Positions 25,625 through 35,422 are shown, numbered from the stretch's first letter. The stretch: DNA of 62,101 nucleotides from Mesobacillus boroniphilus JCM 21738 (GCF_000517385.1 NZ_BAUW01000014.1:1-62101), one strand, 5' to 3'. The notes: generated by a model from the sequence alone, not told the origin. Numbers and translations are program-made.

Positions 25625-27548
25625 CAAAGAAATGGTACTCCAAGTTGGAAGAAACGTCGGCTGGATATCCGTCATTTACTTCCTGGCTTTATTTTTCGCG
25701 ATACCATTAAGAATCATGATGCTGTATTCCGGTGAAAACTACCGCGATTTCATGCCGGTGGAAAGATTGTTTGATTTCAATTTTGCGATACAGTTCATCA
25801 TGTTTATTACAGTACCAGTTGTTATGGCAATCTTTCTTTATCGCTTTCTGCATGTGAAGCAGGCAGCAGATTTAATCCATAGTCTGCCATTGAAACGGGA
25901 GCAGATTTTCCACTTCTATACAATGACAGGCTTTGTGTTTCTGATTATTCCAGTCATCTTGATTGGGCTGACCACTGCGATTATTCACAGTGTGTATGAT
26001 TTGAACCTATATTTTGAGCTGCAGGACATTTTCAGATGGACAGGAATCGTCGTGATATTTAACGCTGTCTTTTACCTGTCAGGAGTTTTTGTAGCAATGG
26101 TAACAGGAATTTCGGTGGTCCAGGGCGTCTTGACATATATCATGCTTCTGTTTCCGGCAGGGTTCACTCTGCTGATTATCTATAATCTTGGACTTATGTT
26201 GTATGGGTTTCCTAGTGATTATTATCAGATCAGGAATATAGAATATCTTTCACCTATTTCACACTTGACCATTTTAGAGGGCCAGTCAATATCTGTGAAG
26301 GCAGTTCTCTTGTATTCAGTCTTTGTGTTGGTCTCATATGTCCTGTCACTATTTATCTATAAAAAAAGGAAAATAGAAGCAGCGTCAGAGGCAATTGCTT
26401 TTAATAGTTTAAAAGTTGTCTTTAAATACGGAGTTGCTTTCTGCATGATGCTTCTCGGTGGCATGTATTTCGATGCAATGCAGAATAAATTTGGCTGGCT
26501 GATATTCGGCTACACAGCTGGGGGGATAATCGGATACTTCGCTGCCGAAATGGTTCTTCAGAAATCATGGAGGGTTTTTGGGAAATTAAAAGGCCTTGGA
26601 TACTTTGCTATTGCGATGGCGGTCTTGGTCCTCATCACTCAAGCATTTGCTCCATACGAAAAAATGGTGCCTGCACTTGATGAGATTAGAAGTGTAACCT
26701 ACGCAAATCACATTTATATGGACCCGGATGATCGACTTGCTCGAAAACCACTATACGAGCAAGAAAATATTGAAGCTGTGCGAAAGTTCCATGAAAGTAT
26801 CATCAATAGTGAAAAAATGAATGAACAAGGAATGGAATCACAGGAATTTGCTCTCTTTATCTATGAATTGAAAAATGGAGATAAATTGGTTCGCCAGTAT
26901 ACCATCGATCGATTCGATTACGAGCCCCAAATGAGAGAGATTTTTGAATCACTCGAGTATAAGCATGCTCACCAGCCTATTTTTAAAATGAATACCGATG
27001 AAATTACCTCTATTAGAATAAATAAACACATAACTGATAGCCCGTTGACGATTACTGATGAGGAGAAAATTAACCAGGCTATTGCAATTCTGAAAAAGGA
27101 AATTGAGCAAGAACCTTTTTCCATTGATTATTATTCTAAAGGCAACACATCATCGATTGAAATTATGTCAGGCATAAACGATTACGACCATATTGAGTTA
27201 AAGCGGTCATACAAAAGCTTCCTGGGATGGCTGGAGGAAAACGATAGACTGAAAGAGGCAATTGTGACACCTGATGATATAGACTATATTGTCGTAACAA
27301 ATGATTCTATAGAACAGGAACAATTTAAGGAATACCCAGAAGAAGAAATAATTAATCGTATTATGAACGATAAACAAGCCCTTAAACTGAGTGAACATGA
27401 CCAAGTGCTCTCAGCGATTGAGACGCAGGTTATGGATGGTTTAATGAAGCGCCGTATACTGCTATTTTCGTTTACAAAGCAGGGAATCACAAAGAGATTC
27501 GTACATTTAGTGATAAAGATGTACCAGCTTTATCAAGGAGCATTTTAA
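25599..27548 (+). CDS. ABC transporter permease with extracytoplasmic domain
   Basis: The 649-residue protein has an N-terminal block of six membrane helices, then two or three more at about residues 275-360, and then a large hydrophilic C-terminal domain of about 280 residues with repeated short acidic segments. The start at 25599 lies nine bases after a GGGGGA site within the ATPase gene. The combination fits the long YtrC/D-like permeases with a DUF6449-type tail. Its substrate is not evident; the operon context suggests export or antimicrobial resistance. Confidence 0.8.
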   Translation: MQSKMSLFNKEMVLQVGRNVGWISVIYFLALFFAIPLRIMMLYSGENYRDFMPVERLFDFNFAIQFIMFITVPVVMAIFLYRFLHVKQAADLIHSLPLKREQIFHFYTMTGFVFLIIPVILIGLTTAIIHSVYDLNLYFELQDIFRWTGIVVIFNAVFYLSGVFVAMVTGISVVQGVLTYIMLLFPAGFTLLIIYNLGLMLYGFPSDYYQIRNIEYLSPISHLTILEGQSISVKAVLLYSVFVLVSYVLSLFIYKKRKIEAASEAIAFNSLKVVFKYGVAFCMMLLGGMYFDAMQNKFGWLIFGYTAGGIIGYFAAEMVLQKSWRVFGKLKGLGYFAIAMAVLVLITQAFAPYEKMVPALDEIRSVTYANHIYMDPDDRLARKPLYEQENIEAVRKFHESIINSEKMNEQGMESQEFALFIYELKNGDKLVRQYTIDRFDYEPQMREIFESLEYKHAHQPIFKMNTDEITSIRINKHITDSPLTITDEEKINQAIAILKKEIEQEPFSIDYYSKGNTSSIEIMSGINDYDHIELKRSYKSFLGWLEENDRLKEAIVTPDDIDYIVVTNDSIEQEQFKEYPEEEIINRIMNDKQALKLSEHDQVLSAIETQVMDGLMKRRILLFSFTKQGITKRFVHLVIKMYQLYQGAF

Positions 27549-27619
27549 GTAATAACAATAGACAGAGATTGAAAGGAATACAGCTTACAAAAGTTAGTAG
27601 CAGGGCAAGGGGGATGGAT

Positions 27620-28141
27620 ATGGCTAAGATTGATTTTGACGAGCTTTATAGAACCCATGGGAAAAAGCTTTGTCAAATTGCTTTCAGCATTACAAAAGAC
27701 AGACATCTTGCAGAAGATGTAGTCCAGGAGACTTTCATAAAGGCATATAAAAAGGCAGATACCATCATAGATACGCATAAAATCGGTTCATGGTTAGCAG
27801 CAATCGCGGCAAGGACTGCAATTGATTATTTGCGGGCAGAGAAAAGAAGAAAATGGCTTCCATCTGACCAGAGTATTATGGAACAAATTTTCAGTGATTA
27901 TGATAACAAACAATCGCTAGAAAAGGAAGTCGAGATCATCCTGTTTAAAGAAGAAATTCAACATATGCTGTACTTGCTGACGAGTGAGTACCAGCAAGTA
28001 TTAGTATTGAGATTCCAATACGGGTTAAAAGAGGATGAAATCGCCTGCAAATTGAATATTAAATCAGGCACAGTGAAAACACGTCTCCACAGAGCTCGAA
28101 AACAATTGAAAAAAGTTATGTCAGAGAAATACCCAGCCTAA
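27620..28141 (+). CDS. ECF sigma factor (sigma-70 family)
   Basis: The 173-residue protein has region 2 (LYRTHGKKLCQIAFSITKD and LAEDVVQETFIKAYKKAD), a helical linker, and region 4 (LTSEYQQVLVLRFQYGLKEDEIACKLN with GTVKTRLHRARKQL). It should direct RNA polymerase to a small regulon in response to envelope stress. The ATG at 27620 is preferred because AAGGGGG lies six bases upstream. No anti-sigma gene is adjacent: the next gene is an ABC ATPase 99 bases away, after a terminator, so its control is unclear. Confidence 0.85.
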   Translation: MAKIDFDELYRTHGKKLCQIAFSITKDRHLAEDVVQETFIKAYKKADTIIDTHKIGSWLAAIAARTAIDYLRAEKRRKWLPSDQSIMEQIFSDYDNKQSLEKEVEIILFKEEIQHMLYLLTSEYQQVLVLRFQYGLKEDEIACKLNIKSGTVKTRLHRARKQLKKVMSEKYPA

Positions 28142-28146
28142 TAGTT

Positions 28147-28182
28147 CTATTTGGGCGATTAGCCAATCGCCTATTTTTTTAG
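28147..28182 (+). terminator. Terminator of the sigma-factor gene
   Basis: A stem GGGCGATT with AATCGCC(T) and a four-base loop is followed by seven T bases. Confidence 0.8.
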
Positions 28183-28240
28183 GCATAAGTATTGGTAAAA
28201 AATATAATTTATTCAAATATTTTGCAGAAGAGGTGCGTCG

Positions 28241-28939
28241 ATGATTTCAATCAACAATTTGAGCCACGAATTTGAAATCGGCAAAAAAGGGAGAAAAACG
28301 ATAATTCCTGTGTTGAAGGATGTTTCTTTCAAAGTGAACAAAGGAGAAATTGTAACCATTGTAGGCAGAAGCGGTTCAGGAAAATCAACACTCCTTAACC
28401 TTGTCAGCGGATTTATAAGGCCGAAAGAAGGAGAAATCACGATCAATGGAATCAAAACATCTACTTTAAACGAAACAAAGTTTGCCGATTTCCGGATTCA
28501 GCATCTGGGATTCATTTTTCAAAGCTTTCAATTGATCCCAAGCATGACAGCCTATCAAAATGTAGAACTGCCTCTAACCTTAAAGGGAGTCAAAGAGGAA
28601 GAGCGGAAAAAACGAACAAATGAAATCCTTGATATGGTCGGGTTATCTGACTATCAGGATCATTATCCTGGCGAACTTTCAGGAGGTCAGCAACAAAGGG
28701 TGAGCATCGCCCGTGCACTAATTGTAAATCCGCCGATCATTCTTGCTGATGAACCAACCGGCAGTCTAGACTCGGAAACAGAAGAAGATTTACTCAAATT
28801 CATCACTAAATTAAACAGAGAGCTTGGCATTACATTCTTAATCATTACCCATGATGACAAGGTAGCCAAAATCGGTCATCGTACAATTGAATTAAGGGAT
28901 GGCAAAGTTGTTGAGGAGGCATTCGCAAATGAGGCTTAA
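28241..28939 (+). CDS. ABC transporter ATPase (MacB/LolD type)
   Basis: The 232-residue ATPase has Walker A GRSGSGKST (about residue 43), QSFQLIPSMTAYQNVELPL after the Q-loop, signature LSGGQQQR and Walker B IILADEPTGSLD followed by ITHD. The A-loop and the PTGSLD motif are those of the MacB/LolD mechanotransmission family that powers FtsX-like permeases. The next gene starts inside its last codons, so the two proteins form one transporter. No periplasmic adaptor gene is present. A GAGGTG site precedes the ATG. Confidence 0.88.
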   Translation: MISINNLSHEFEIGKKGRKTIIPVLKDVSFKVNKGEIVTIVGRSGSGKSTLLNLVSGFIRPKEGEITINGIKTSTLNETKFADFRIQHLGFIFQSFQLIPSMTAYQNVELPLTLKGVKEEERKKRTNEILDMVGLSDYQDHYPGELSGGQQQRVSIARALIVNPPIILADEPTGSLDSETEEDLLKFITKLNRELGITFLIITHDDKVAKIGHRTIELRDGKVVEEAFANEA

Positions 28940-30274
28940 AGATCAATTTCAATTCGTCAGACAAAATATGAAAAAGAACCGGACTAGGCTGTTCATGACC
29001 ATCCTGGCCACAGCTATGAGCGTTGCATTCCTGATTGTGCTTGCTTCCGTGGGATTTGGTCTTCATAAATCGATCGTCAAAGAAACGCTGGAAAGAAGGA
29101 TTGTGACAGAAATTGAAGTCCCTGGAAAAGAGGATCCGAATAATGGCTTCAGACAGCTGACGGATGAGGATATTTCCTACTTTGAAGAAATTGACGATGT
29201 CAAAGCTGTAACAAGACGGAAGAGCCTCCAGCATTATATGTTCGAAGTGGACGACCACCTGACCGATGCCCAGGCAGTAGTTGCTCATATGCCATCTGAA
29301 ACCAAAGCAGGTCTCGAGCTTTCGGAAGGCAGGCTGCCAAAAGCAGAAAATGAAGTTGTCGTTGGATACCATTTTGTAGAAAACCTACGCCCAAATAGAG
29401 AATTGTCTGAGGAACTCTATGATGAGAAGGGACAAATAAAAGAAGAATTCCGCTATAAAGAGGGTTTGATTGGCAAGAAAATTACTATGAATGTGATGAA
29501 GTTTGAAGACGGCAAGGAGATAAAAGAACCGTTAGAAGTGACGGTTGTAGGAATCCGTAAGAAACCAACAAAAGACTGGGTTTACGATAGTATTGTATTT
29601 GTTTCCGAAGGAGTTCTTAAGCAGGTTGAGGAATTTACCGGTACTCCACGCGGAATGATGAAAGATCCAAACAATCCTGACATGGAACTGCCAGATATCG
29701 GTACAGACCAATATGATCAAGTCAATATATACGCGGCAAATATGGAAGCAGTTAAAGACATCACCGCACAATTAGAAGAAAATAATTACCCATCCTATTC
29801 GGTCATAAATGAACTCAAAGATGTAAACGTCATGTTCACGATTGTTAAAGCAGGATTAATTTTTATAGGTACAATCGCAATCATTATTGCTTCGATAGGA
29901 ATTTATAACACAATGACTATGGCTGTTACCGAAAGGGCTCCCGACATCGGTATTATGAAAGCGATTGGGGCTAATCCAAAGACAATCAAGAGAATTTTCC
30001 TCCTTGAAAGCAGCTATATCGGACTGATCGGTGCAGCGATTGGAACGCTTGTCGCTTATGTCATCAGTTTTATTGTGAATTTCGGACTGCCGCTGATCAT
30101 AAAGCAGGCTTTCGGTGAAGAACCGCCAGAAGGTTGATATTTAGCCATATCCCATATACTCTGCCAATCATCAGTTTTATCATCTGCTACCTTGTCACGA
30201 TTCTATCCGGACTGCGACCTGCCCAGCGAGCTACTAAGGTAGATGTCCTCCAGGCAATGAGAAGGGAAGTATAA
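28929..30274 (+). CDS. FtsX-like ABC permease (one-base frameshift)
   Basis: MacB-type permease with one N-terminal helix (about 21-43), a large outside domain of about 250 residues, and three C-terminal helices. As written, the frame stops after EEPPEG at 30137. Adding one T at 30133-30135 (GGTTGATA to GGTTTGATA) continues it with FSHIPYTLPIISFIICYL, the fourth helix, and RATKVDVLQAMRREV, the usual end of the family, to 30274. The repaired length is 448 residues. The ATG at 28929 follows GAGGAGG and overlaps the ATPase stop. Confidence 0.85.
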
Positions 30275-30351
30275 GAAGCGATAGAAAAGTAGTGATTATA
30301 GTAAAATGAATCACCAAAAAAAGTATTGGCGCCCTAAAAATCAAGATAATG

Positions 30352-30424
30352 GAAAAACAGGTCACCAATAGAGCCGGTTCACGCCGACAAATCAAAATTC
30401 TGCAAAACTGGTCATTAATAGAGC
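30352..30424. repeat. Two imperfect direct repeats, possibly an IS-end remnant
   Basis: The strings AAAACAGGTCACCAATAGAG (about 30354-30374) and AAAACTGGTCATTAATAGAG (about 30403-30423) differ at three positions. Repeated sub-terminal motifs of this type occur at the ends of some IS elements, but no transposase remains. It could also be a tandem regulatory site. The next 100 bases hold only a terminator. Confidence 0.4.
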
Positions 30425-30439
30425 TAATTGTATAAAATA

Positions 30440-30476
30440 AGATGAAGGACCAGTTGCGAATACTGGTCCTTTAAAA
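30440..30476. terminator. Hairpin terminator
   Basis: The sequence AAGGACCAGT / ACTGGTCCTT forms a 10-base stem with a seven-base loop, followed by a short T/A run. Confidence 0.65.
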
Positions 30477-30560
30477 CACGATTAACCTGGCTGGCATATG
30501 TATAGATTGTTTAACAATGGAAAAATCTAATCCTATCGTTATTTTACAGGGGGATAGGAT

Positions 30561-30908
30561 ATGTCAGTTATTGTTGTTCAAACATTTGAAATGAAACAGG
30601 ATAAATTTCCGGATGGCATAAAAAACCTGCGTTTAATCCAAAATTTCCGGAACGAGCAATATGACCACAGAGTGGAGCTCTTGTCGCCAATTTCAGGTGA
30701 AGATCACACTTACGCATTGATATCTACCTACGAAGGACTGGCTGAAATGGAGCTGCAAAACAAGAAGATGTTTGAAGATGAGGAGTATAAGAAGCTCATC
30801 GGGGAATTTTTTCTTGAAAACATTGTGCAAGGAAGTATGCACACACAGATGTATCGCACGATGACTGGTCTTAGTAATGACTCTGAATCAGAAAAGAGCA
30901 AGAAATAG
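30561..30908 (+). CDS. Hypothetical protein, possible dimeric alpha/beta-barrel fold
   Basis: The 115-residue soluble protein starts with VIVVQTFEMKQDKFPDGI and alternates beta strands and helices in a ferredoxin-like order (YDHRVELLSPIS, YALISTYEGLAEME, FEDEEYKKLIGEFF). This order is that of NIPSNAP or antibiotic-biosynthesis-monooxygenase-like proteins, but the match is by layout only. The ATG follows AGGGGGATAGG. A terminator follows, so it is monocistronic. Confidence 0.55.
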   Translation: MSVIVVQTFEMKQDKFPDGIKNLRLIQNFRNEQYDHRVELLSPISGEDHTYALISTYEGLAEMELQNKKMFEDEEYKKLIGEFFLENIVQGSMHTQMYRTMTGLSNDSESEKSKK

Positions 30909-30911
30909 GAT

Positions 30912-30950
30912 GAAAAAAAGTCGTTTCCCCGGGATGCGGCTTTTTTCATG
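30912..30950 (+). terminator. Terminator of the alpha/beta-barrel gene
   Basis: An AAAAAGTCG stem pairs with CGGCTTTTTT around a C/G-rich loop and ends in a T run. Confidence 0.65.
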
Positions 30951-31022
30951 CCTTGAGTGGCTAATACATAAAAAGTATTCGATTCTCGAATGATAATACT
31001 TGGTGAGGAAGGGGGTAAAACA

Positions 31023-32381
31023 ATGGATTTTTTTCTGCCATCATCAAAGCCGGGATGTGGAAATAGCTCCAATGAAGGAGATTTAAAATGGTGGCAATTG
31101 TCACTGATTGGTGTTGGGTGTACGATTGGAACAGGTTTCTTCCTGGGATCGGCGATAGGGATTAAAATTACCGGGCCTTCGATTGTATTTTCTTTCATGC
31201 TTGCTGCGTTCGGCACGTACGTGGTTTATAATTTACTGGCAAAAATGACAGCAGAAGACCCCCAGGATGGCTCGTTTTGCTATTATGCCAAGAAAGCTTA
31301 TGGACAGTGGGCCGGGTTCAGCTGTGGCTGGAATTATTGGAGTTCCAATATCTTGATTATGGGTAGCCAGCTTACTGCCCTTTCAATTTTGTCGCAATTC
31401 TGGTTTCCTAACATACCTTTATGGCTTTTCGCTACTGGGTATGCAATTCTCTCCATCGGTGTCGTCCTTACGGGAAATAAGGGATTTGACAAGGTAGAAG
31501 ATTTATTAGCCGTCATAAAAACGGCAGCCATTATTATGTTCATTTTGATCGCTGCTGCGGCTCTTTTTGGCTTGTTTAATTTTGAAACAAAAGAGGTGAT
31601 GGTGCCAATATCTACACAAAAACTATTTCCTGAAGGCTTAAAAGGATTCTGGTCATCATTGATATATGCATTTTATGCCTACGGAGGAATAGAAGTAATC
31701 GGTCTGATGGCAACAAGGCTTAAGAAGAAAGAAGATGCTCCAAAAGCGGGGGTCATCATGCTGATTTTATTAGTGATTATTTACGTACTATCTTTGGGGC
31801 TTGCTGTGATCATGGCTGCTCATGGGGCATTTCACCATAAAGAAAGTCCTTTTGTTACAGCTCTGGATCCATATAACTTGGATTTTTTTCCTCATGTATT
31901 CAATGCGGCTATAATCGTTGCAGGCTTTTCGACAATGACTGCTTCGTTATTTGGGGTGACCACCTTGCTTGTTACGCTTGCCGGAGATGGAGATGCACCG
32001 AAGGTCTTCGCCAAGAAAATCGAAAAAATGAAAGAGCTTCCTCTTCCATCGCTTGGTTTGGCAGTGGTCGGGCTAATTGCATCAATCGTTACCGCTTTAG
32101 TTCTTCCGGGTAAAATTTATGAGTATATAACAACAGCTGCAGGAATCCTGATTTTATTCAATTGGGCTTTTATCATTATTTCAGCTCTGAAATTACTGGA
32201 ATTAAAGGCATGGGGAAAGACCATATCATCCATTGGAATCGCCCTTATACTTGCTGCAGTCAGCGGGACGATAATGGAAAGGAGCATACGTATGGGCTTT
32301 TTCATCAGCATAATCGTTGTCTTGCTTATTGGGATGATATCGTTAGTTTTACAGAAAAAGGTATGGAATAAAGCTAATTGA
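31023..32381 (+). CDS. APC-family amino-acid permease
   Basis: The 452-residue protein has about 12 membrane helices. Helix 1 carries the GTGFFLGSAIGI motif, the hallmark of amino-acid/polyamine/organocation permeases, preceded by WWQLSLIGVGCTIG. The helix 6 region GIEVIGLMATR is the AAT (amino-acid transporter) subgroup signature (FYAYGGIEVIGL). The ATG at 31023 follows AAGGGGGT, so an upstream in-frame ATG at 30990 is not used. Specificity cannot be predicted. Confidence 0.88.
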   Translation: MDFFLPSSKPGCGNSSNEGDLKWWQLSLIGVGCTIGTGFFLGSAIGIKITGPSIVFSFMLAAFGTYVVYNLLAKMTAEDPQDGSFCYYAKKAYGQWAGFSCGWNYWSSNILIMGSQLTALSILSQFWFPNIPLWLFATGYAILSIGVVLTGNKGFDKVEDLLAVIKTAAIIMFILIAAAALFGLFNFETKEVMVPISTQKLFPEGLKGFWSSLIYAFYAYGGIEVIGLMATRLKKKEDAPKAGVIMLILLVIIYVLSLGLAVIMAAHGAFHHKESPFVTALDPYNLDFFPHVFNAAIIVAGFSTMTASLFGVTTLLVTLAGDGDAPKVFAKKIEKMKELPLPSLGLAVVGLIASIVTALVLPGKIYEYITTAAGILILFNWAFIIISALKLLELKAWGKTISSIGIALILAAVSGTIMERSIRMGFFISIIVVLLIGMISLVLQKKVWNKAN

Positions 32382-32421
32382 GCAAAATAACGCAAAATAC
32401 TAAAAGTATGGAGGAATCGAC

Positions 32422-32873
32422 ATGAAACACCTTAGAGCATTAGCTGTAAAGTTTCTTGCCAGCCTGGTACTACTTTATGTCATTCTTGGCTTGATGTATG
32501 ATGTGTCTTTTACGAAAGTCTTTTTGATTTCTCTGGTTCTTGGGCTAGCTTCTTATGTAATTGGTGATTTGTTCTTGCTGCCAAAAACGAATAATACAAT
32601 CGCAACATTAGCTGACTTTGGACTTGCTTTTATAATCATTTGGATTTTGGGAGAAAGTTTAACTTATGGAGATAGTTTGCTTCTTGATCCTTGATATCAG
32701 CCGCCGGTGTTGCTCTGTTTGAATACTTCTTCCATAAATATGTTGCAGGGAATGTACTTGAAGATGGAGAAAGGCAATATCGAAATACAAATTATCAGTA
32801 TCAAACAGAAGCGTCTGAAGAACTTTATCCAGTCAAACCTGATGTGAGAAGTGAAGATAAATCAGAAAAATAA
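32422..32873 (+). CDS. DUF2512-family membrane protein, YndM-like (one-base frameshift)
   Basis: The N-terminal frame (HLRALAVKFLASLVLLYVIL and SYVIGDLFLLPKTNN) and the following frame (ISAAGVALFEYFFHKYVAG) together match the four-helix YndM/DUF2512 family. The first frame stops at 32694. Adding one C near 32687-32689 (CTTGATCC to CTTGCATCC) joins it to the second, giving a 150-residue protein with a polar tail. A GGAGG site lies 10 bases before the ATG. The family is of unknown function and widespread in Bacillus. Confidence 0.8.
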
Positions 32874-32894
32874 CGATTTAAAAACTTCAAGGTA

Positions 32895-32926
32895 CTAAAA
32901 AAGAGCTGCAGTCGCAGCTCTTTTCT
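32895..32926. terminator. Terminator between yndM-like and PAP2 genes
   Basis: A 10-12 base stem (AAAAGAGCTGC with GCAGCTCTTTT) with a four-base loop can serve both convergent genes. Confidence 0.85.
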
Positions 32927-32940
32927 CTTAAGCGGGTTTT

Positions 32941-33585
32941 TCAATCTTTTACATAAACTGTTTTGGATTTCTCGGTAACATTAAATTCATATAGCTCGAA
33001 GACTATTCCATATATAAAAGAAGTTAAAAACATTGATGCGAACATATCAAGTATATAATGCTGTTTAACAAACAGCGTAGAGATAATAATCAATGAGCCC
33101 ATCACCGGTACGAAGACCGAATGGAAGATATGCTTATTGCGAATGTTGATATTGCCAAGAATGATGGCAAACGTAGTTAATACATGAATGCTTGGGAAAG
33201 CGTTATATGGTTGATCGTGGCTGTAGATCATGCCGACAAGGTCTATAAGGATTCCGTTACCAACAAGGTTTGGTCGAGGAACGGTTGTTTGGAAGAAGAA
33301 GTAAATAATGAAACAGACTAACTCGCCAATTACAATCATTGTCAATGTTTTTAAATAAACTCGAGTATCCTTATACCAAAAATAAATTAGATAACCTAAT
33401 ATGAACGCGTACCAAATGATATAGGGTAAAATGAAGACTGGAAGGAAAGGTATCTTATCGTCAACATTAGTTGAAAGGATGACAGCCTCTCGGGGGTTGT
33501 TATTCAAGATTTTATAAATTAAGCCAAGTACTGGCATAACCAGCAAAAATAATAAATACGGCAACTCTTTTATTTTGGTTTTCAT
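32941..33585 (-). CDS. PAP2-superfamily membrane phosphatase
   Basis: The 214-residue polytopic protein shows the PAP2 phosphatase motifs: VPRPN (motif 1, degenerate KxxxxxxRP), the central FPSIHV (motif 2, PSxH with the catalytic base His) and TLFVKQHYILDM (motif 3, HxxxD). These enzymes dephosphorylate phosphatidic acid, undecaprenyl pyrophosphate or inositol-phosphate lipids. The SIHV form is typical of the inositol-phosphorylceramide-synthase-like subgroup. The ATG at 33585 follows an AAGGGGAA site. It is convergent with the yndM-like gene. Confidence 0.82.
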   Translation of the reverse strand: MKTKIKELPYLLFLLVMPVLGLIYKILNNNPREAVILSTNVDDKIPFLPVFILPYIIWYAFILGYLIYFWYKDTRVYLKTLTMIVIGELVCFIIYFFFQTTVPRPNLVGNGILIDLVGMIYSHDQPYNAFPSIHVLTTFAIILGNINIRNKHIFHSVFVPVMGSLIIISTLFVKQHYILDMFASMFLTSFIYGIVFELYEFNVTEKSKTVYVKD

Positions 33586-33942
33586 GTTAATTCCCCTTTT
33601 GCTAAATTGCTTGTGGTGTATAAATACCACAAACAAGCTTATTTAATCCAAAAACAAATAATTGGTATATTAATAGAGTAAAATCTGTCTTCACTAATAA
33701 TAGACGTATCCAAAATTAGTTTAGTTCCATTTTACTAACAGTTTCTTGATTTTCTGTACTCAAAATAAATTTGGAAAACATGGTTGTTATTGTGCCGAGA
33801 TCTATTGTGTGTCTGGTAATTTTAATACCAAAAGAGGTGATAAGGGGGATGCCTTGACATGTAAATCTTCTAAGTTGGTGTGTAGTTTCTATCAGCAGTA
33901 ATTAGCGGAAGCAGGAAGATATAAGAAAAAATCTTAACAAAT
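33586..33942. other. Intergenic region without a supported gene
   Basis: This AT-rich stretch upstream of the PAP2 gene holds its promoter region. No frame longer than about 30 codons has a plausible ribosome site, although AAAGAGGTGATAAGGGGGATG near 33828-33848 has a good site and a start followed by an immediate stop. Confidence 0.5.
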
Positions 33943-33973
33943 AAAAAACCTTGATTAAAAATCAAGGTTTTAA
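33943..33973 (-). terminator. Terminator of the tRNA gene
   Basis: On the minus strand an AAACCTTGAT / ATCAAGGTTT stem with a short loop is followed by TTTT and lies two bases past the tRNA 3' end. Confidence 0.8.
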
Positions 33974-33974
33974 G

Positions 33975-34048
33975 CGTCCCAGAAGAGATTCGAACTCCCG
34001 ACCTACAGTTTAGGAAACTGTTGCTCTATCCTACTGAGCTACTGGGAC
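33975..34048 (-). tRNA. tRNA-Arg (anticodon CCT)
   Basis: On the minus strand the 74-base sequence folds into a cloverleaf: acceptor stem GTCCCAG with CTGGGAC, D-loop AGCTCAGTAGGATAGAGC, anticodon arm ACAGTTTCCTAAACTGT with anticodon CCT (34012-34014 on the plus strand), and T arm GGGAGTTCGAATCTC. The CCA end is not encoded. It reads the rare AGG arginine codon. It stands alone, with its own terminator. Confidence 0.95.
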
Positions 34049-34182
34049 ATGAAAAAAGTAATTCTCTTTTTGCAGCGACTCAATTATTATACGATGAATC
34101 TGTGGGAATTTCAAGATAAATTTTCCTATAAAAATATTACCGGCATTCAAGAAGCTGCAATTGTCAGCCCCCTGAATGTCTC

Positions 34183-34996
34183 TTAATGCTGTTTTCGATG
34201 AAAAAGGCCCATTACCTCCAGGGTTTCGGTTATATTCACAAATGCCTCAGGATCAATTTCCTCTATAAGTGTTTTAACTTCTGTGAGCTCATAACGAGAA
34301 ATGACTGTAATGATGACGTTGCTCTTCTCATTCGAAAAACCCCCAACAGAGTCTATCACCGTTACCCCACGATAGACATTTTTTTAATAAATGCTGCTTT
34401 ACTTCTTCACCTTTTCTGGTAATGATCATTAATGTTAATTTAACGTGATGTGTATGCACTTTATCGATTACTTTTCCCAGAACAAAGATGGAAACAAGCG
34501 TATTTAATGCAGCGTCCCAGCTGAACAAAAAGCCAGATAACAAAATAACAACTGAGTTCATCGCAAATAACAGTGTTCCCATTGGAAAGTCTTTGCGTCT
34601 CGCCAAAAGCATCCCAATTATATCAAAGCCCCCTGATGAACCAGAGGAACGGAATATAATCCCTATTCCTAATCCAACAATCGCTCCTCCAAATATAGAG
34701 GAAAGTATAGGATCTTCAGCAAGTTTAAACACTGGAATAGCATAAAGAGTTATAGAAATTGTAATGACGGAAAGTATCGTATAAAAAATAAATTTACGTC
34801 CCAGTTTCAAATAGCCTAGGACTAATAGGGGGAAGTTCAGAAAGAAATTGTAAATACCAGTATTAATCGATGTTAGCATTGACAATATGATAGAAAGACC
34901 GCTGATCCCGCTGCTCATGATTCCGTGGGGAATCAGGAAAAGATTAAATGCAAATGAAACAATGATTGAGCCAATGATAATTCCTGCTGACTTCAA
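34183..34996 (-). CDS. YitT-family membrane protein with DUF2179 domain (frameshifted)
   Basis: Five membrane helices (with FNLFLIPHGIMSSGISGLS, GSSGGFDIIGML) form a YitT domain and are followed by a DUF2179 domain, RGVTVIDSVGGFSNEKSNV to the end at 34183. The frame changes at the seven-A run at 34379-34385: six A bases (or nine) would keep a single frame and give the family-normal spacing to RGVT. The repaired protein is about 270 residues. The TTG at 34996 is preferred because a GGAGGCGG site lies just upstream. The function of YitT proteins is unknown. Confidence 0.82.
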
Positions 34997-35180
34997 GAAC
35001 GCCGCCTCCAAAAATAACAGTGTGTAAAAAATATTATATAGATGAAAATACAGAAATGAATTTAAAAGTTTATTTAAAATTCATTAAGAATTTTGATTTG
35101 ATATTGCCCTTAAACTGCGAAGTCATATTAAGTTTGAGGAAGGGAAAGATAAAGTGAGCATTAGATGGAGGTGAGCAGCT

Positions 35181-35371
35181 TTGAAAAACGATTCAATCAG
35201 GGATCTGGTAACTGTTATAGATGATAGGGGCATGGAGAGGCAATTCGAGGTAGAAGCATTATTCGAAATGAATGGTGAATCATCGCGATGCTTAGAGTTG
35301 AAAATGGGACAGTATTAATAATTGAAATGAATAAATCGGTATTTATAAATCTTCTTTATTTCAATTACTGA
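35181..35371 (+). CDS. DUF1292-family small protein (one-base frameshift)
   Basis: A TTG five bases after a GGAGGTGAG site opens DLVTVIDDRGMERQFEVEA and FEMNGES, a DUF1292 pattern. The rest, AMLRVENGTVLIIEMN, lies in the next frame. Adding one A near 35284-35286 (CATCGC to CATACGC) joins them into 63 residues ending at 35371. The family is short, acidic and of unknown function (YrzB-like proteins in Bacillus). Two hairpins follow it. Confidence 0.65.
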
Positions 35372-35392
35372 AGTAATATATCTGGATTCAAA

Positions 35393-35422
35393 ACAAAAAC
35401 TCAGATTTCTGAGCTTTTTTGT
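35393..35422. terminator. Terminator between DUF1292 and YitT genes
   Basis: A short stem AACTCAG with CTGAGCTT is flanked by A and T runs, so it can work in both directions. Confidence 0.7.

Noticed and set aside
30275..30560. A CRISPR-like array because of the direct repeats.
   Set aside because: There are only two imperfect copies, no regular spacers and no cas genes.
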